64,000 bases of DNA from Mycobacterium sp. MBM (GCA_021648845.1 JAKJHY010000002.1:62001-126000); one strand, 5' to 3'; numbered from the stretch's first letter, positions 18,942-31,165 are shown. A program made the numbers and translations. The notes: generated by a model not told the origin, from the letters alone.

Positions 18942-19710
18942 GTAGTTCAAACCTCTTCCAGGCGGGGTACTGCTGGACCGAGCAAGCACGACTGCGGCGT
19001 GTGGAGCACCTAGGGCGCCTCTGCGCGCAGGCCCTGTTTCCCTTTCCGCACCGTGCCGAGACTCGTCCGTGAGTCGGTAGCGTAGTCGTCTCCGTTGACG
19101 ATGGCGTTAAAAACTGAGCAAATCCACTGAGGACTCTACAGCTTCAAGTGCCGCGACGCGCAGGCTACACCAGCTACATACTCGACATCCAGCAACTTTC
19201 CGTTAGTGCCGCAACCTGCGGATCCATTGTCTTATTGACGTTTTAGTAAATGTGATACGGCTCACCTTGTCAAGTCCGGTATTAGCCACGGCACAAGTCA
19301 GCAAACAACTTCGGCAAACTTATCAATCGCTCCGCCCCGGGCGCGTCCGTCGGCCGGAGCGGGGTCACCGGCAGCGAATCGGCGGCCGCAGCGTCACTAG
19401 CACTGTAAACAGGAGTCACAACTACCCCATAGTAGGTTGCGTCCGTTCCCTGCGGGCCGTTTCGGGGGCGCGATCACCCGACCTCGAACACTCGTTGGCA
19501 ACCCAAACACGTGTAACGGAAACCGCACGCCGCGGCGCGCCGGCCATTATTGGCCTGAGCGGCCAGAGTTCGCCTTCCAGGGCCTGTCCACAGCATTGCC
19601 ACAGCCAACGATCCCGACCCCTAGCAATATGGTGCGACCGGCGGTACCACCTGCATATTTGCGGGGGCAAGCAAAACTTCGGGCTACCGAAATGTGTCTC
19701 CGAAACCGGC
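18942..19710. other. 769-bp gene-free region upstream of the pks operon
   Basis: No convincing gene is seen on either strand. The stretch from about 19080 to 19330 is visibly richer in A and T than the surroundings, for example around 19230-19250 and 19290-19325. It must contain the promoter for the pks-papA-acyltransferase-fadD unit. A TACGCT reading on the minus strand near 19080 could be a -10 element, but no good -35 was found. The right half lies beyond the stop of the esterase gene at 19711. Confidence 0.5.
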
Positions 19711-21030
19711 TCAGACGGCCGCGGCGGAGGCCGCGGCGAAGCCCGCTCCGAAACGCGGAACGGCCTGATATCCGCGGTCGCGCGCCCGCGCCGCACCACG
19801 GCGGATCAGCGCCGCCGTGGCCACAAAACCCGCCTGGTCGGCCACCACCATCGGGGTGAGCAGACGATTGTGCACATAGCCGAAGGCCAGGCCGGAGGCC
19901 GGATCGGCCCAGCCCAGCGACCCGCCGAGACCGACGTGCCCGAACCCCGGCAGCACGCCGGGAAAGGGCAGCGAGTGATAACCCAGGTGGAAGGCCATCG
20001 GCAGCACCAGCGAGCCATCCGGGTGCAGGCTGCGCGGCCCGCTCAGGCCCGCCACCAGATCACGGGACAGGAACCGAGCACCGTCGAGGTCGCCCCCGTT
20101 GGCGATCGCGCCGTACATCCGGGCCAGGGCACGCGCGGTGGCCACCCCGTTGGCCGAGGCCATCTCGCTGTCCAGCAGGGGGGTATCCCCCTGGACCATC
20201 GACTTCATCCCCGGGAAATACAGCGCACCGAGTCCACCGGACAACGGAAGCGCCGCCAGATGCGGGGCCACCGCATTGAACAGGGGGTTCTGCAGATGCC
20301 GCTGCGGTCCGATGATCTGCGCCGGCTGGGTAGGCGTGGCCGCCGGCGGACGACCCAGATGCACACCATCCACGTCGAGCGGCGCCGCCAACTCCCGGCG
20401 GAACAATTCGCGCATCCCGAGGCCGGTCACCGAGCGGGCCAGACCGGAGATCAGCCATCCGTAGGTCACGGCGTGGTAGGCCGGCCTGCCGCGCAGCAGT
20501 CCGGCCGGCGCCGCGGCCATGCGTTCCTCCATGGTGACGTGATCGAGCAGCTCCGCGCGGCTGACGCCGTTGAGCTGGGACAGTCCGGCCCGGTGGCGCA
20601 ATACATCGCGAACCGTGATGTCGGCCTTGCCGTTGGCGCCGAACTCCGGCCAGTACTCGGCCACCGGAGCGTCGTAGTCGATGAGCCCGCGGTCGGCCAG
20701 GCGGTGGATGACGGTGGAGGCCATCCCCTTGGTCGCGGAGAACACCATCGCACCGGTATCGGCGTTCCAGCGCTGCCGGCCGGCCCGATCGGCCCACCCG
20801 GTCCACACGTCCACGACCGGCACACCGTCCAGGTAGACGGCCAGCGCGCCGCCGCCGAACCGACGGTGACCGAACAGCTTCGAAAAGGCCGAAACGGCGC
20901 ACGCGAAACTCGGGTCCGCCGCGCCGTGGACGCCGCGGGGCAACGGAGCGCCAGCGGTGATATCCGCGCTATTGCCGATCACGGTGGGCGCCGCGCTGCG
21001 CTCACCATCTATTGCATAGGTCACAGTCAA
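19711..21030 (-). CDS. lipL: LipL-like serine esterase, class C beta-lactamase fold
   Basis: A 439-residue hydrolase of the beta-lactamase-related esterase family. The nucleophile motif SATKG (SxxK) is at about residues 97-101, and the motif-two-like Tyr occurs in YHAVTYGWL. No clear signal peptide is present, so it is probably cytosolic or surface-associated without one. Similarity and position next to meaB match M. tuberculosis Rv1497 (lipL). The start used is TTG 21030, with GAGG 9-10 nt upstream; GTG 21024 is also possible. It follows meaB after 89 bp on the same strand. The physiological substrate is unknown and is likely a short-chain ester. Confidence 0.88.
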   Translation of the reverse strand: MTVTYAIDGERSAAPTVIGNSADITAGAPLPRGVHGAADPSFACAVSAFSKLFGHRRFGGGALAVYLDGVPVVDVWTGWADRAGRQRWNADTGAMVFSATKGMASTVIHRLADRGLIDYDAPVAEYWPEFGANGKADITVRDVLRHRAGLSQLNGVSRAELLDHVTMEERMAAAPAGLLRGRPAYHAVTYGWLISGLARSVTGLGMRELFRRELAAPLDVDGVHLGRPPAATPTQPAQIIGPQRHLQNPLFNAVAPHLAALPLSGGLGALYFPGMKSMVQGDTPLLDSEMASANGVATARALARMYGAIANGGDLDGARFLSRDLVAGLSGPRSLHPDGSLVLPMAFHLGYHSLPFPGVLPGFGHVGLGGSLGWADPASGLAFGYVHNRLLTPMVVADQAGFVATAALIRRGAARARDRGYQAVPRFGAGFAAASAAAV

Positions 21031-21119
21031 TCCAATTTACCTCGCGGTTTGGCTAACTAGCGAGGGGCGTTACCTATCCGTAAGACCGGGTTGTTCCCGA
21101 ATCCGTAACCGGGTTCAGC

Positions 21120-22124
21120 TCACCGGTCCGCGGCATCGAGGATCCGCTGTGCCGCCAACGCCGGGGTCAGTTCCCCGTCGCGCACCTGGTGCTCCAGCTC
21201 GCCGCGGATCCGCTTGACCTCGGGGTTGCTGAGCACCCGGTCCAGCACCGCGTCGCGGACCATGGCCCACATCCAGTTCACCTGCTGGGTGCGCCGGCGC
21301 GCGTCGAACTCCCCCGCCTCGGTCAACACCAAGCGATGCTTCTCGACGGTCTCCCATAGTTGCGCGAGGCCGTCTCCGGTCAACGCGCTCATAGTGAGAA
21401 CCGGTGGCCGCCAAAGTGTTGCGCGAGGATAGATGAGTCGTAGCGCACCGGTCAGTTCACGCGCGGCGGCCTTGGCCTCGACTGCGTGCTCACCGTCGGC
21501 CTTGTTGACCACCACCACGTCGGCGAGTTCGAGCACACCCTTCTTGATGCCCTGCAATTGATCGCCGGTGCGGGCCAGCGTCAGGAAGACGAAGGTGTCC
21601 ACCATGTCGGCAACGGTCACCTCGGATTGGCCGACCCCCACCGTCTCGACGAGGATGACGTCGAAGCCGGCCGCCTCCAGCAGCACCATCGTCTCGCGTG
21701 TCGCGCGGGCCACCCCGCCGAGGGTGCCCGAGGTCGGGGACGGCCGGATGTAGGCGTCCGGGTGCACGGCAAGCCGGGACATCCGGGTCTTGTCACCGAG
21801 TATCGACCCGCCGGTGCGGGTCGAGGACGGGTCGACGGCCAAGACCGCGACGCGATGCCCGGCCTCGATCAGGTGCATGCCGAGCGCCTCGATCGTGGTC
21901 GACTTCCCGACGCCGGGCACCCCGGTGATGCCCACGTGCATTGCCGGCGGGCGGGCCGCGGCCGCCGACGCCTCGGCCGGTCCCGCCATGAGCTCCAGCA
22001 GCAGCTCCTGGGCCTGCTGCCGGTGATCGGGGCGGGACGACTCGACCAGGGTGATGGCACGCGCCAACCCGGAGCGGTCACCGGTGCGGACGGCCGTCGC
22101 CAGCTCGGCGACTGTGGGGCTCAT
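21120..22124 (-). CDS. meaB: methylmalonyl-CoA mutase GTPase chaperone MeaB
   Basis: A 334-residue G3E-type P-loop GTPase (ArgK/MeaB) that gates adenosylcobalamin loading and protects methylmalonyl-CoA mutase from inactivation. Walker A is GVPGVGKST at about residues 70-78, the switch region is VETVGVGQSE, and the base-recognition motif is NKADG. The start ATG 22124 immediately abuts the mutB stop (22125-22127), so the genes are translationally linked. In M. tuberculosis, the mazEF4 toxin-antitoxin pair lies between these two genes. It is absent here. Confidence 0.96.
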   Translation of the reverse strand: MSPTVAELATAVRTGDRSGLARAITLVESSRPDHRQQAQELLLELMAGPAEASAAAARPPAMHVGITGVPGVGKSTTIEALGMHLIEAGHRVAVLAVDPSSTRTGGSILGDKTRMSRLAVHPDAYIRPSPTSGTLGGVARATRETMVLLEAAGFDVILVETVGVGQSEVTVADMVDTFVFLTLARTGDQLQGIKKGVLELADVVVVNKADGEHAVEAKAAARELTGALRLIYPRATLWRPPVLTMSALTGDGLAQLWETVEKHRLVLTEAGEFDARRRTQQVNWMWAMVRDAVLDRVLSNPEVKRIRGELEHQVRDGELTPALAAQRILDAADR

Positions 22125-24392
<2,268 letters not shown>

Positions 24393-24394
24393 GA

Positions 24395-26215
24395 TCAGGC
24401 CCCCAAACGGGTCAGCAGGGTCGCCAGCGCCTCGACGGCGTTGATCTTCGCGGTCAGGTATTCGTCGGGTCGCGCCACCGCGTCACCGACGGCCTTCTCC
24501 GGGCCGGCGAGATAGATGTGGGTGACGCCGGCATCGCGGGCGGCGGTGACGACGGCTTCGGCCTCCGTGCCGTATCGGGTATCGGTACCGCAGATCACGA
24601 CCGCGCGGTGCCCGTCCACGGCCGCCGCGACCGTCGACGGGTCGACCGGTCCGGGATTGAGCGCCTCGATACCGCCGGAGGCCAGCAGGTTCGACGCGAA
24701 GGTGGTCCGGATGTTGTGCTCGGCCAGCGGGCCCAGCGGCAGCAGCACTGCCGCGGGCCGTTTGCCGTGCTCGGCCAGGTAGGCATCGGAGCGGTCGCGC
24801 AGCGCCTCGAAGCCCGCCCCGTAGCGGTACACACCCGGCGTCTCCTCGGCCCGGACCAGCGGTGCCTCCGCCAGGTTCGGGAACTCGTTGACCCCGGTGA
24901 GCGATGTCCGGCGGTGCGCGATGTCCTCGGTGCGCGCCTCGCGGACCGCCGCGATCTGCTCGCCGAGGTGGTCACGGGCCGCGACGAATCCGCCGCGGGA
25001 CTCCAGGTCCTGGAACTGCGCCCACGCCTGCTCGGCCAGCTGCGCGGTCAGGTCCTCGACGAACCATGAGCCCGCCGACGGGTCCAGCACCCGGCCCAGA
25101 TGGGACTCCTCGAGCAGCAACAGCTGCGTGTTGCGCGCCATGCGACGCGTGAAAGTGGTTGCGGTGCCGGGTAATCCGCCGGGAATAGCGGCGTCGAACG
25201 GTGCAACCAGGACGGTGTCGGCACCGCCGACACCGGCGGCGAAGGCGGCCACCGTGGTGCGCAGCATGTTCACCCACGGGTCGCGCTGGCTCATCATCGG
25301 CGCCGACGAGACCGCGTGCACGACGGCGGCACCGGCGCCGCGGTCGCCGGCGACCTCGGCCACCCGGGCCCACAGTCGGCGCGCGGCCCGCAGCTTGGCG
25401 ATCGTCATGAACTGGTCGTCGTCGGCGGCGAAGCGCAAGCTGATGTGGCGCAGCGCATCGGAGACCGACACACCGGCCTCGGTCAGCAGCCGCAGGTAGC
25501 TCACCCCGGCCGCAACGGCACCGGCCAGCTCCCACGAGGCGCTGGCACCCAGGTTGTGCAGCGCCGCCCCGTCCACGGTGATCGCCCGTACCCCGGACAT
25601 GCCGGCGGTGCGTTGCGCGACGGCGACGACATCGTCGGTGTCCACGGTCGGGTGCCCGCTCAGCGGTGCGGTCAGTGGATCGGCGCCCAGGTCCAGCGAG
25701 AGCCGGCCACGCTGCTCGTCGTCGAGACCGTCGACCAACGCCAGCATCGCGTCAGCGGCGGCGACATACGCCGCGCCGGCGTCCAGTTGCACCGGCACGA
25801 GATCGAGGTACACGCCGTCGAGCAGCCGGTCGAGTTCGGCGGCGGCCGATCCGACCTGCAGCACCAGCGCGCTGGTGCCCTCGGTGAGCGCCAGCAGCAG
25901 TGCCCCGTTGGTCTCCGAGGTCCCGGCCGACGGCGCGAGCGGGAACTGCTCGGCGACCTTCCATCCGCTCAGCACATCGCGGCGGGCATCGGCGCCGCGG
26001 GTGAACGGCCACTGCCCGGGCAACGGGGACTCGGGCAGCGCGTCGAGAGCGGTGTAGAGCGGCCGTACCGGGAAACCCTCGTAGGTCGGCGAGTCGAGCA
26101 GCCGTTCGGGCTCGGCGGGTAGCTCCGCGGGCTCGCGCCGCAGACTCTTCGCCAGCACGCCGGCCACGCCGGAGCGCCAGCGCTCGCGATCCGATTCAAT
26201 GACGCTCGAGGACAC
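24395..26215 (-). CDS. mutA: methylmalonyl-CoA mutase small subunit
   Basis: A 606-residue partner of MutB. It keeps the mutase barrel fold ([40 protein letters not shown]), but its C-terminal cobalamin-like domain lacks the DxHxxG ligand motif, as is normal for the non-catalytic subunit. The GTG at 26215 has AGGAG 6 nt upstream. It is the first gene of the mutA-mutB-meaB unit and probably also of lipL. The promoter lies in 26216-26388, where TAATCT on the minus strand near 26260 is a possible -10. Confidence 0.97.
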   Translation of the reverse strand: MSSSVIESDRERWRSGVAGVLAKSLRREPAELPAEPERLLDSPTYEGFPVRPLYTALDALPESPLPGQWPFTRGADARRDVLSGWKVAEQFPLAPSAGTSETNGALLLALTEGTSALVLQVGSAAAELDRLLDGVYLDLVPVQLDAGAAYVAAADAMLALVDGLDDEQRGRLSLDLGADPLTAPLSGHPTVDTDDVVAVAQRTAGMSGVRAITVDGAALHNLGASASWELAGAVAAGVSYLRLLTEAGVSVSDALRHISLRFAADDDQFMTIAKLRAARRLWARVAEVAGDRGAGAAVVHAVSSAPMMSQRDPWVNMLRTTVAAFAAGVGGADTVLVAPFDAAIPGGLPGTATTFTRRMARNTQLLLLEESHLGRVLDPSAGSWFVEDLTAQLAEQAWAQFQDLESRGGFVAARDHLGEQIAAVREARTEDIAHRRTSLTGVNEFPNLAEAPLVRAEETPGVYRYGAGFEALRDRSDAYLAEHGKRPAAVLLPLGPLAEHNIRTTFASNLLASGGIEALNPGPVDPSTVAAAVDGHRAVVICGTDTRYGTEAEAVVTAARDAGVTHIYLAGPEKAVGDAVARPDEYLTAKINAVEALATLLTRLGA

Positions 26216-26388
26216 TCGCGGCTCCTGGGTTATAACGCGTTGTCTGACCTAGTTAGATTAGCCAGCGGTGACTGACCTCTTGCACCTGAGGCTAAATGAT
26301 CGGTATCACGGCAGCGTACGGCGGGCAAAGGCTACTGAGCAGTAGCGTTGTCGGCGTCACCCACCCGCGCCCCGTAGGGTGGACAGAC
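26216..26388. promoter_or_regulatory. divergent promoter region, mutA / VTT membrane protein
   Basis: A 173-bp gap between GTG 26215 (minus) and GTG 26389 (plus). It holds GGTTATAACGCGTTGTC and a run of AT-richer sequence (CTAGTTAGATTAG) that reads TAATCT as a minus-strand -10 candidate. No known operator was recognised. Confidence 0.4.
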
Positions 26389-27120
26389 GTGAAACCCGTC
26401 GTCGCCACGTTGCGTACGGTCTGGACCGCGGTGACGTCGACGGCCACCCAGTTGCCGCGCACCCGCGCAGTGGGTATCGCGGCGACAATTGTGATCCTCG
26501 TCGCAGTGGCGATTCTGGTGCCATTGCCCAGCGCCATCCAGCTCCGCGACTGGGCCACGGCGGCCGGCGCATGGTTCCCGCTGGCCTTCTTCGCCGCCCA
26601 CGTCGTGATGACGGTGTTCCCGTTTCCCCGGACCGCGTTCACCCTCGCGGCCGGCCTGCTGTTCGGACCGTTACTCGGGGTGGGTATCGCGGTGACCGCC
26701 AGCACGCTGAGCGCCGTGCTGGCCGTGCTGGCGGTGCGGGCGGCCGGCTGGCAGCTCAGCCGGCTGACCCTGCACCCCAGGGTCGGGTCGCTGGACGCCC
26801 GGCTGCGCGAACGGGGATGGGTGACCGTGTTGTCGATGCGGATGATCCCGGCCGTACCGTTCGCGGTGCTCAACTATGCGGCGGGGGCGTCCGCGGTGCG
26901 GTTGCTGCCCTACACGGTGGCCACCCTGGTGGGCGTGTTCCCCGGCACCGCCGCGGTGGTGATCCTGGGCGACGCCCTCACCGGCAATATCAGCCCGCTG
27001 CTGTTCCTGGTGTCGGCGTGCACCGCGGCGGTCGGGCTCGCCGGGCTGGTGTACGAGATCCGCGCGCACCGCCGCGCCCACGGGCGACCGGCGGGCGACG
27101 CGCCTACCGGCACCAGGTAG
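26389..27120 (+). CDS. VTT (TVP38/TMEM64, DedA-like) membrane protein
   Basis: A 243-residue membrane protein of the VTT/SNARE-associated family, comparable to M. tuberculosis Rv1491c in place and type. It has about five hydrophobic segments: AVGIAATIVILVAVAILV, the re-entrant-like FPFPRTAFTLAAGLLFGPLL, a glycine- and alanine-rich helix, YTVATLVGVFPGTAAVVIL, and LLFLVSACTAAVGLAGLVY. The arginine-containing MRMIPAVPFAVLNYAAG is typical of the family. Members are proposed lipid scramblases or flippases; the role here is not known. I preferred GTG 26389 because GGGTGG lies just upstream; the frame is open back to 26296. It converges with the next gene with 3 bp between stops. Confidence 0.85.
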   Translation: MKPVVATLRTVWTAVTSTATQLPRTRAVGIAATIVILVAVAILVPLPSAIQLRDWATAAGAWFPLAFFAAHVVMTVFPFPRTAFTLAAGLLFGPLLGVGIAVTASTLSAVLAVLAVRAAGWQLSRLTLHPRVGSLDARLRERGWVTVLSMRMIPAVPFAVLNYAAGASAVRLLPYTVATLVGVFPGTAAVVILGDALTGNISPLLFLVSACTAAVGLAGLVYEIRAHRRAHGRPAGDAPTGTR

Positions 27121-27123
27121 CCG

Positions 27124-28371
27124 TCAGGCGGCCCGTTCGAGGGATCGGTCGGCCAGGTGCAACCGAGGAGCGGGCGTACGGGACGCCGCGGGACGCCGGT
27201 TGTGCAACGCGATCATCGAACCCGAGCGCACCACACCCATCGGACCGGAGCCGGCGAACCGGGCGATGCCCGCGACCCGGATGGCCCAGCCTGCCTTCGC
27301 CTGGCGGTAGCCGATCCTGATACCCAGCGCGCAGATGACCAGCAGCCCACCCACTCCGGGCAGCGCCACCGCCGCCAGCGTCGCGATCGACAGCGGCACC
27401 AGCAGGGTGCTGACCGCACGGTCGAGGAACGATTCGGGTGCGCCGGAGGCGGTCAAACCACTGACACCGAGCGGCGCGGTGGATACCGGAGCCGTCCATT
27501 GCACACTGACCGGAGTGGCCGGCGCCGGGGCCGGGGCGGCCGGTGCCGGGGCCGGGGCGGCCAGCGGGATGGCGGCCGCCGACGGGAGCAGCAGTGCAGG
27601 CAGGTCGACCGGCGCGGACAGCGTGGTGCTCGGCCGGGCCTGCGCGGCGACGCCGGGCACCGCCGCGGGGGCGGTGGTGACGTCCATCAGGGCGCCCAGC
27701 TCGCCGGGCAGGGCGGCGATGGTTCCCACCGAGGTGGTCACCGTGGTGAGCATGTACTCGAGGGTGCCGATGACGTCGGTGACCGGGGTGCTCGAGCCGG
27801 GCAGCGCCCCCAGCAGGGCGGGCACCGCGGCCACGGTGTGATGCGTGGAGTCGAGCACCGAGGCGACGGTGTCGCCCACCGTGTGTACGACGTCCGGCAG
27901 CTTGTCGTAGGTCAACGGTGCCTGCACCGACACCGGCCGGACCGCCGGGGGTGCGGCGCGTTGCTCGGTGACCGGGGTGCTGAGTTCGGGCGCCGGGCCG
28001 GTGCCGGACGAGGAGTTCGCACCGGTGTCGCGCGCCACGATGCCGACGCTCGAGTCGGGGCGTTGCGCCGTCCACGGGCGGGTCACGGTGCGGACCCCGG
28101 TGAGCGACTGCCGCAGCGACGGACGCTGACCGATACCGAGCGTGCTGTCGGGTTTCGCGCTGTCGGTTTTCGTGCTGTCGGACTTCGTGCTGTCGGACTT
28201 CGTGCTGTCGGTTTTCGTGCTGTCGGAACCGGAGCTTGAGCCCTGCGAGCTACCCGATGGGCTGCCGCCGCTGTCGGGGTCGGCCACCGCCACGGCCATC
28301 GGTGCGCCGATCAACAGGACTGTCGACAACACGCCCGCGCCCAGCGCGCCGCGCACGCCCACCGTGCTCAT
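27124..28371 (-). CDS. exported Pro/Ala-rich membrane protein with DSTK repeats
   Basis: A 415-residue protein without a family I recognise; by position it may correspond to Rv1490. A signal sequence (residues 1 to about 31, ending PMAVAVA before DPDS) suggests export. Residues about 45-75 are tandem copies of a five-residue unit, DSTK preceded by Thr or Ser. A long low-complexity Pro/Ala stretch follows (PAPAPAAPAPAPA around residue 285), then a C-terminal hydrophobic segment (LLVPLSIATLAAVALPGVGG, LLVICALGIRIGYRQAK) that would anchor it, with a basic tail. It looks like an anchored, extended wall-spanning protein. ATG 28371 was chosen as it begins the signal peptide. Confidence 0.75.
   Translation of the reverse strand: MSTVGVRGALGAGVLSTVLLIGAPMAVAVADPDSGGSPSGSSQGSSSGSDSTKTDSTKSDSTKSDSTKTDSAKPDSTLGIGQRPSLRQSLTGVRTVTRPWTAQRPDSSVGIVARDTGANSSSGTGPAPELSTPVTEQRAAPPAVRPVSVQAPLTYDKLPDVVHTVGDTVASVLDSTHHTVAAVPALLGALPGSSTPVTDVIGTLEYMLTTVTTSVGTIAALPGELGALMDVTTAPAAVPGVAAQARPSTTLSAPVDLPALLLPSAAAIPLAAPAPAPAAPAPAPATPVSVQWTAPVSTAPLGVSGLTASGAPESFLDRAVSTLLVPLSIATLAAVALPGVGGLLVICALGIRIGYRQAKAGWAIRVAGIARFAGSGPMGVVRSGSMIALHNRRPAASRTPAPRLHLADRSLERAA
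28142..28226. repeat. 15-bp in-frame tandem repeat (about 5.7 copies)
   Basis: Five full units of the type GTGCTGTCGGACTTC start at 28142, 28157, 28172, 28187 and 28202, with a partial sixth at 28217. Units 3 and 4 are identical; the others differ at one to three positions. They encode the DSTK pentapeptides of the surrounding gene. Because the unit is a multiple of three, slippage would change repeat number without breaking the frame. Confidence 0.9.
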
Positions 28372-28572
28372 CGCGTCCCCGTCATAACGTCGCCATTTCG
28401 TCCTCGGTACCGGCAAAAGCCCTGTGCGCGGTCAGCAAATCACCAATATGCCATTAGACCATGGGACCAAGTCCTTCCCACAGGAAAAATGTTCGACCGC
28501 GTCAATCATTCAGGAAACTCTCAGCCGATGACTGCGCAATCGTGTTGTCTATCGCGCGCCGCGGTGGTGGCG
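28372..28572. other. intergenic region between repeat protein and SPFH gene
   Basis: A 201-bp gap between two minus-strand genes. It contains AT-rich patches (AATCACCAATATGCCATTAGACC near 28438-28460 in pieces) and probably the promoter of the exported repeat protein. No clear terminator or operator was found. Confidence 0.35.
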
Positions 28573-29790
28573 TTACGGGGCGCGGTGGCCGCCCCCGGGT
28601 GCGCCCGGCGGGACGGGTGAGCCGCCGAGGGCCTGCGACTGGGTGGGTGCGGTCAGCGGCGCCGCGGACTCCGATCCCAGCGGCGGGACCGACTTGCGGG
28701 CCTCGGCCTCGGCACGTGCCACCGCGCGCGCGATCTCCGGGTCGGTCTCGGTGTTGAACCAGTCGGCGACCTCGTCGGAATCGTCCTCCGGTTTGGGCAG
28801 GTCCTCTTCCACCGGCGACGGGGTGTAGCGGAAGACGCCGTCGGAGCCCGGGGCCCCCAGCATCTTGGTGAAACCCTCCAGTGCGGAGCCGAAATCGCTG
28901 GGCACCAACCACACCTTGTTGGCCTCCCCCTTGGCCATTTCCGGCAGGGTCTGCAGGTACTGGTAGGCCAGCATCTCCGGGGTCGGGCGGCCCGCCTTGA
29001 TCGCGGCGAAGGTCTTCTCGATGGCCTTGGCCTCGCCCTGCGCCTTGAGATATTGGGCGGCGCGCTCACCTTGGGCGCGCAGCATCCTGGACTGACGATC
29101 GGCCTCGGCCGCCAGGATCGCGGCCTGCTTGGCGCCCTCGGCGGCAAGGATCTGGGACTGTTTCTGGCCCTCGGCCTGTTTGATCGACGACTCCCGGACG
29201 CCCTCGGCGGTGAGGATCATCGCGCGCTTGTCACGGTCGGCCTTCATCTGTTTTTCCATCGACTCCTGGATCGACGGCGGCGGGTCGATGCTGCGCAGCT
29301 CGACCCGGGCGACGCGCAGCCCCCAGCGGCCGGTCGCCTCGTCGAGCACGCCGCGCAGCTGCGCGTTGATCGAGTCGCGCGATGTCAGCGTCTGTTCCAG
29401 GGTCATGCCGCCGACCACATTGCGCAGCGTGGTGGTGGTCAACTGCTCGACGCCGACGATGTAGTTGCTGATCTGGTAGACCGCCGCCTGCGGGTTGGTC
29501 ACCTGGAAATACACCACGGTGTCGATGTTCAGCGTCAAGTTGTCCTCGGTGATCACCGGCTGCGGCGGGAAGGACACCACCCGCTCGCGTAGATCGACCC
29601 GCGCCCTGATCCGGTCGATGAACGGCACCAACAGCGTCAGTTGGCCGCTCACCGTGCGGCTGTAGCGGCCCAGCCGTTCGATCACCGCGGCCTCGGCCTG
29701 CGGGATGAGGGCCACCGATTTGGCCACCACCACGACGGCGAAGATCACCAGGAACACGAACAGCACAAGGCCTACGACGGCACCATCCAT
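28573..29790 (-). CDS. SPFH/band-7 membrane protein (stomatin/HflC-like)
   Basis: A 405-residue prohibitin-homology protein of the Rv1488 type. An N-terminal anchor (VVGLVLFVFLVIFAVVVVA, residues about 5-23) is followed by the SPFH domain (VIERLGRYSRTVSGQLTLLV, PVITEDNLTLNIDTVVYFQV), then a long Ala/Glu-rich coiled coil (ILTAEGVRESSIKQAEGQKQ and the next 60 residues) and a Pro/Gly-rich tail. Such proteins oligomerise in membrane microdomains and influence protease or lipid organisation. ATG 29790 has GGAGGA 6 nt upstream. It is preceded by the NfeD gene on the same strand, the usual SPFH-NfeD pairing. Confidence 0.92.
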   Translation of the reverse strand: MDGAVVGLVLFVFLVIFAVVVVAKSVALIPQAEAAVIERLGRYSRTVSGQLTLLVPFIDRIRARVDLRERVVSFPPQPVITEDNLTLNIDTVVYFQVTNPQAAVYQISNYIVGVEQLTTTTLRNVVGGMTLEQTLTSRDSINAQLRGVLDEATGRWGLRVARVELRSIDPPPSIQESMEKQMKADRDKRAMILTAEGVRESSIKQAEGQKQSQILAAEGAKQAAILAAEADRQSRMLRAQGERAAQYLKAQGEAKAIEKTFAAIKAGRPTPEMLAYQYLQTLPEMAKGEANKVWLVPSDFGSALEGFTKMLGAPGSDGVFRYTPSPVEEDLPKPEDDSDEVADWFNTETDPEIARAVARAEAEARKSVPPLGSESAAPLTAPTQSQALGGSPVPPGAPGGGHRAP

Positions 29791-29827
29791 GACGATTCCT
29801 CCCACATCCTGTTCGGTTGTCTGCTGC

Positions 29828-30259
29828 TCAGAGCGCTCGGTAGACGACTGCGGTGGCGCCGTCGATATGCATGACGGTGACCTGGTCACCGGGTTCGAAT
29901 ACATCGTGGTCGTTCAGGGGGCGCGCCGTCCACACTTCGCCGTCGAGTTTGACCTGGCCTTCGTGCTGGGCCACCCGGGCCAGCACCAGCGCCGGTTTGC
30001 CTTCCAACGCCTTCGCCGGCTCCGGCAGGCCTTGGCCCGAGGCCATCCGGCGGCGTAGCGCGGGCCGCACCAGCACCAGCAACAGCACCGACACCACGAG
30101 GAATACCGCGCCGTCGGCCCAGATCGGCCAGTCGAACACGAAACCCGCACCGGCGGCCGCCAGTGCGCCACCGCTGAGCATCAGCAGGAAGAGGTCACCG
30201 GTAAGCGCCTCGGCTCCTGCCAGTCCCAGCGCTGCGACCAGCCAAATCCATGCGGGCAT
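29828..30259 (-). CDS. NfeD-family membrane protein
   Basis: A 143-residue protein with hydrophobic segments (WIWLVAALGLAGAEAL, FLLMLSGGALAAAGAGFVF, GAVFLVVSVLLLVLV) and a C-terminal OB-fold domain (GKPALVLARVAQHEGQVKLD, PGDQVTVMHIDGATAVVYR). This is the short NfeD1b form without the protease domain. It partners SPFH proteins such as the one encoded 37 bp downstream. It corresponds in place to Rv1487. It is divergent from the gene at 30317, with 57 bp between starts. Confidence 0.92.
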   Translation of the reverse strand: MPAWIWLVAALGLAGAEALTGDLFLLMLSGGALAAAGAGFVFDWPIWADGAVFLVVSVLLLVLVRPALRRRMASGQGLPEPAKALEGKPALVLARVAQHEGQVKLDGEVWTARPLNDHDVFEPGDQVTVMHIDGATAVVYRAL

Positions 30260-30316
30260 GGTGTCAGCGTAGCGAATCGGGCCGCATGTGCGACCGACAA
30301 CTACACTGCCTGAACT

Positions 30317-31165
30317 ATGTGGTGTCCGAGTGCTTCGCTGACGATCTGGGTCAACGCCTGGCTTGCGGGCGCCGCCGCGCCCGATGATGTGCTCGACGCG
30401 CTATCACAGTGGGCACCAACGCATTCCGTGACCGCCTACGATTCGGTCGCGGCCGGCTCCACCGGCCTGCCGTGGCCGGACCTGTTCCACTCCGGAACCA
30501 TGTCGTTGTTGCAGACGATGCGGACCGCGGCCGGCCCGCCCCAGGGTGGTCCGCCGCTGACGCTGGTGCTGCCGGTCCCCGGCGATGTGCGCGGCCTGCC
30601 TCCGGACACTCAATTCCAGCGCGACGCCATCACGATGGGCGAGGCGATCATCGTCGGCCAGGATCCGCAGCGATCGGTCGGCATGGTGCCCGAATACCAC
30701 TACGAGGACGTCGACGATCCGGATTTCGAGCCGGATCCAGTGGCACTGGCGTGGACGGTGTATTCGGCCGGGACGGCCGCGGTGGTCGAGCACAGCGATC
30801 TCGGCGACGCCGAGTACACCCTGCGTGCGGCGGTCCGCTCGGCCGCCGACGCCCTCGGTGCGTTGAGCGCCGGTATCGGGGTCGCCGATATCGACGACCC
30901 GCGCGGCATGGTCGAGCAGCTGCTGGAGGCGACCCGGCTGCACCGGCTGCCCGATCATGCCCCCGAACGGGCGCTGCGGGTGTTGGAGAATGCCGCGCAT
31001 GTGGACGCGATCATCACGGCCAGTTCGGGGCTGATGCCGATCGGGCTTCAGACGAGCTCGGAGATCCGGATCGCCTCGGACACGTTGCGGCCGCTGGCCT
31101 CGGTGGTGCGGACCGCCCGGCTCGCCGCCGTCAGCGCGATCATGTACTCGGCCTGGCGGCGCTGA
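30317..31165 (+). CDS. conserved mycobacterial protein, Rv1486c type
   Basis: A 282-residue soluble protein conserved in mycobacteria, without a recognised catalytic motif. It is rich in Ala and Asp, with features such as [20 protein letters not shown] around residues 125-145 and helical stretches after that. The position beside hemH matches M. tuberculosis Rv1486c. Its 3' end overlaps the 3' end of hemH by 26 bp on the opposite strand. No functional prediction is justified. Confidence 0.85.
   Translation: MWCPSASLTIWVNAWLAGAAAPDDVLDALSQWAPTHSVTAYDSVAAGSTGLPWPDLFHSGTMSLLQTMRTAAGPPQGGPPLTLVLPVPGDVRGLPPDTQFQRDAITMGEAIIVGQDPQRSVGMVPEYHYEDVDDPDFEPDPVALAWTVYSAGTAAVVEHSDLGDAEYTLRAAVRSAADALGALSAGIGVADIDDPRGMVEQLLEATRLHRLPDHAPERALRVLENAAHVDAIITASSGLMPIGLQTSSEIRIASDTLRPLASVVRTARLAAVSAIMYSAWRR

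Noticed and set aside
19252..19710. An extra gene in the gap between the PKS and esterase genes
   Set aside because: Open frames on either strand here have random composition, no start with a good ribosome binding site and no recognisable domain.
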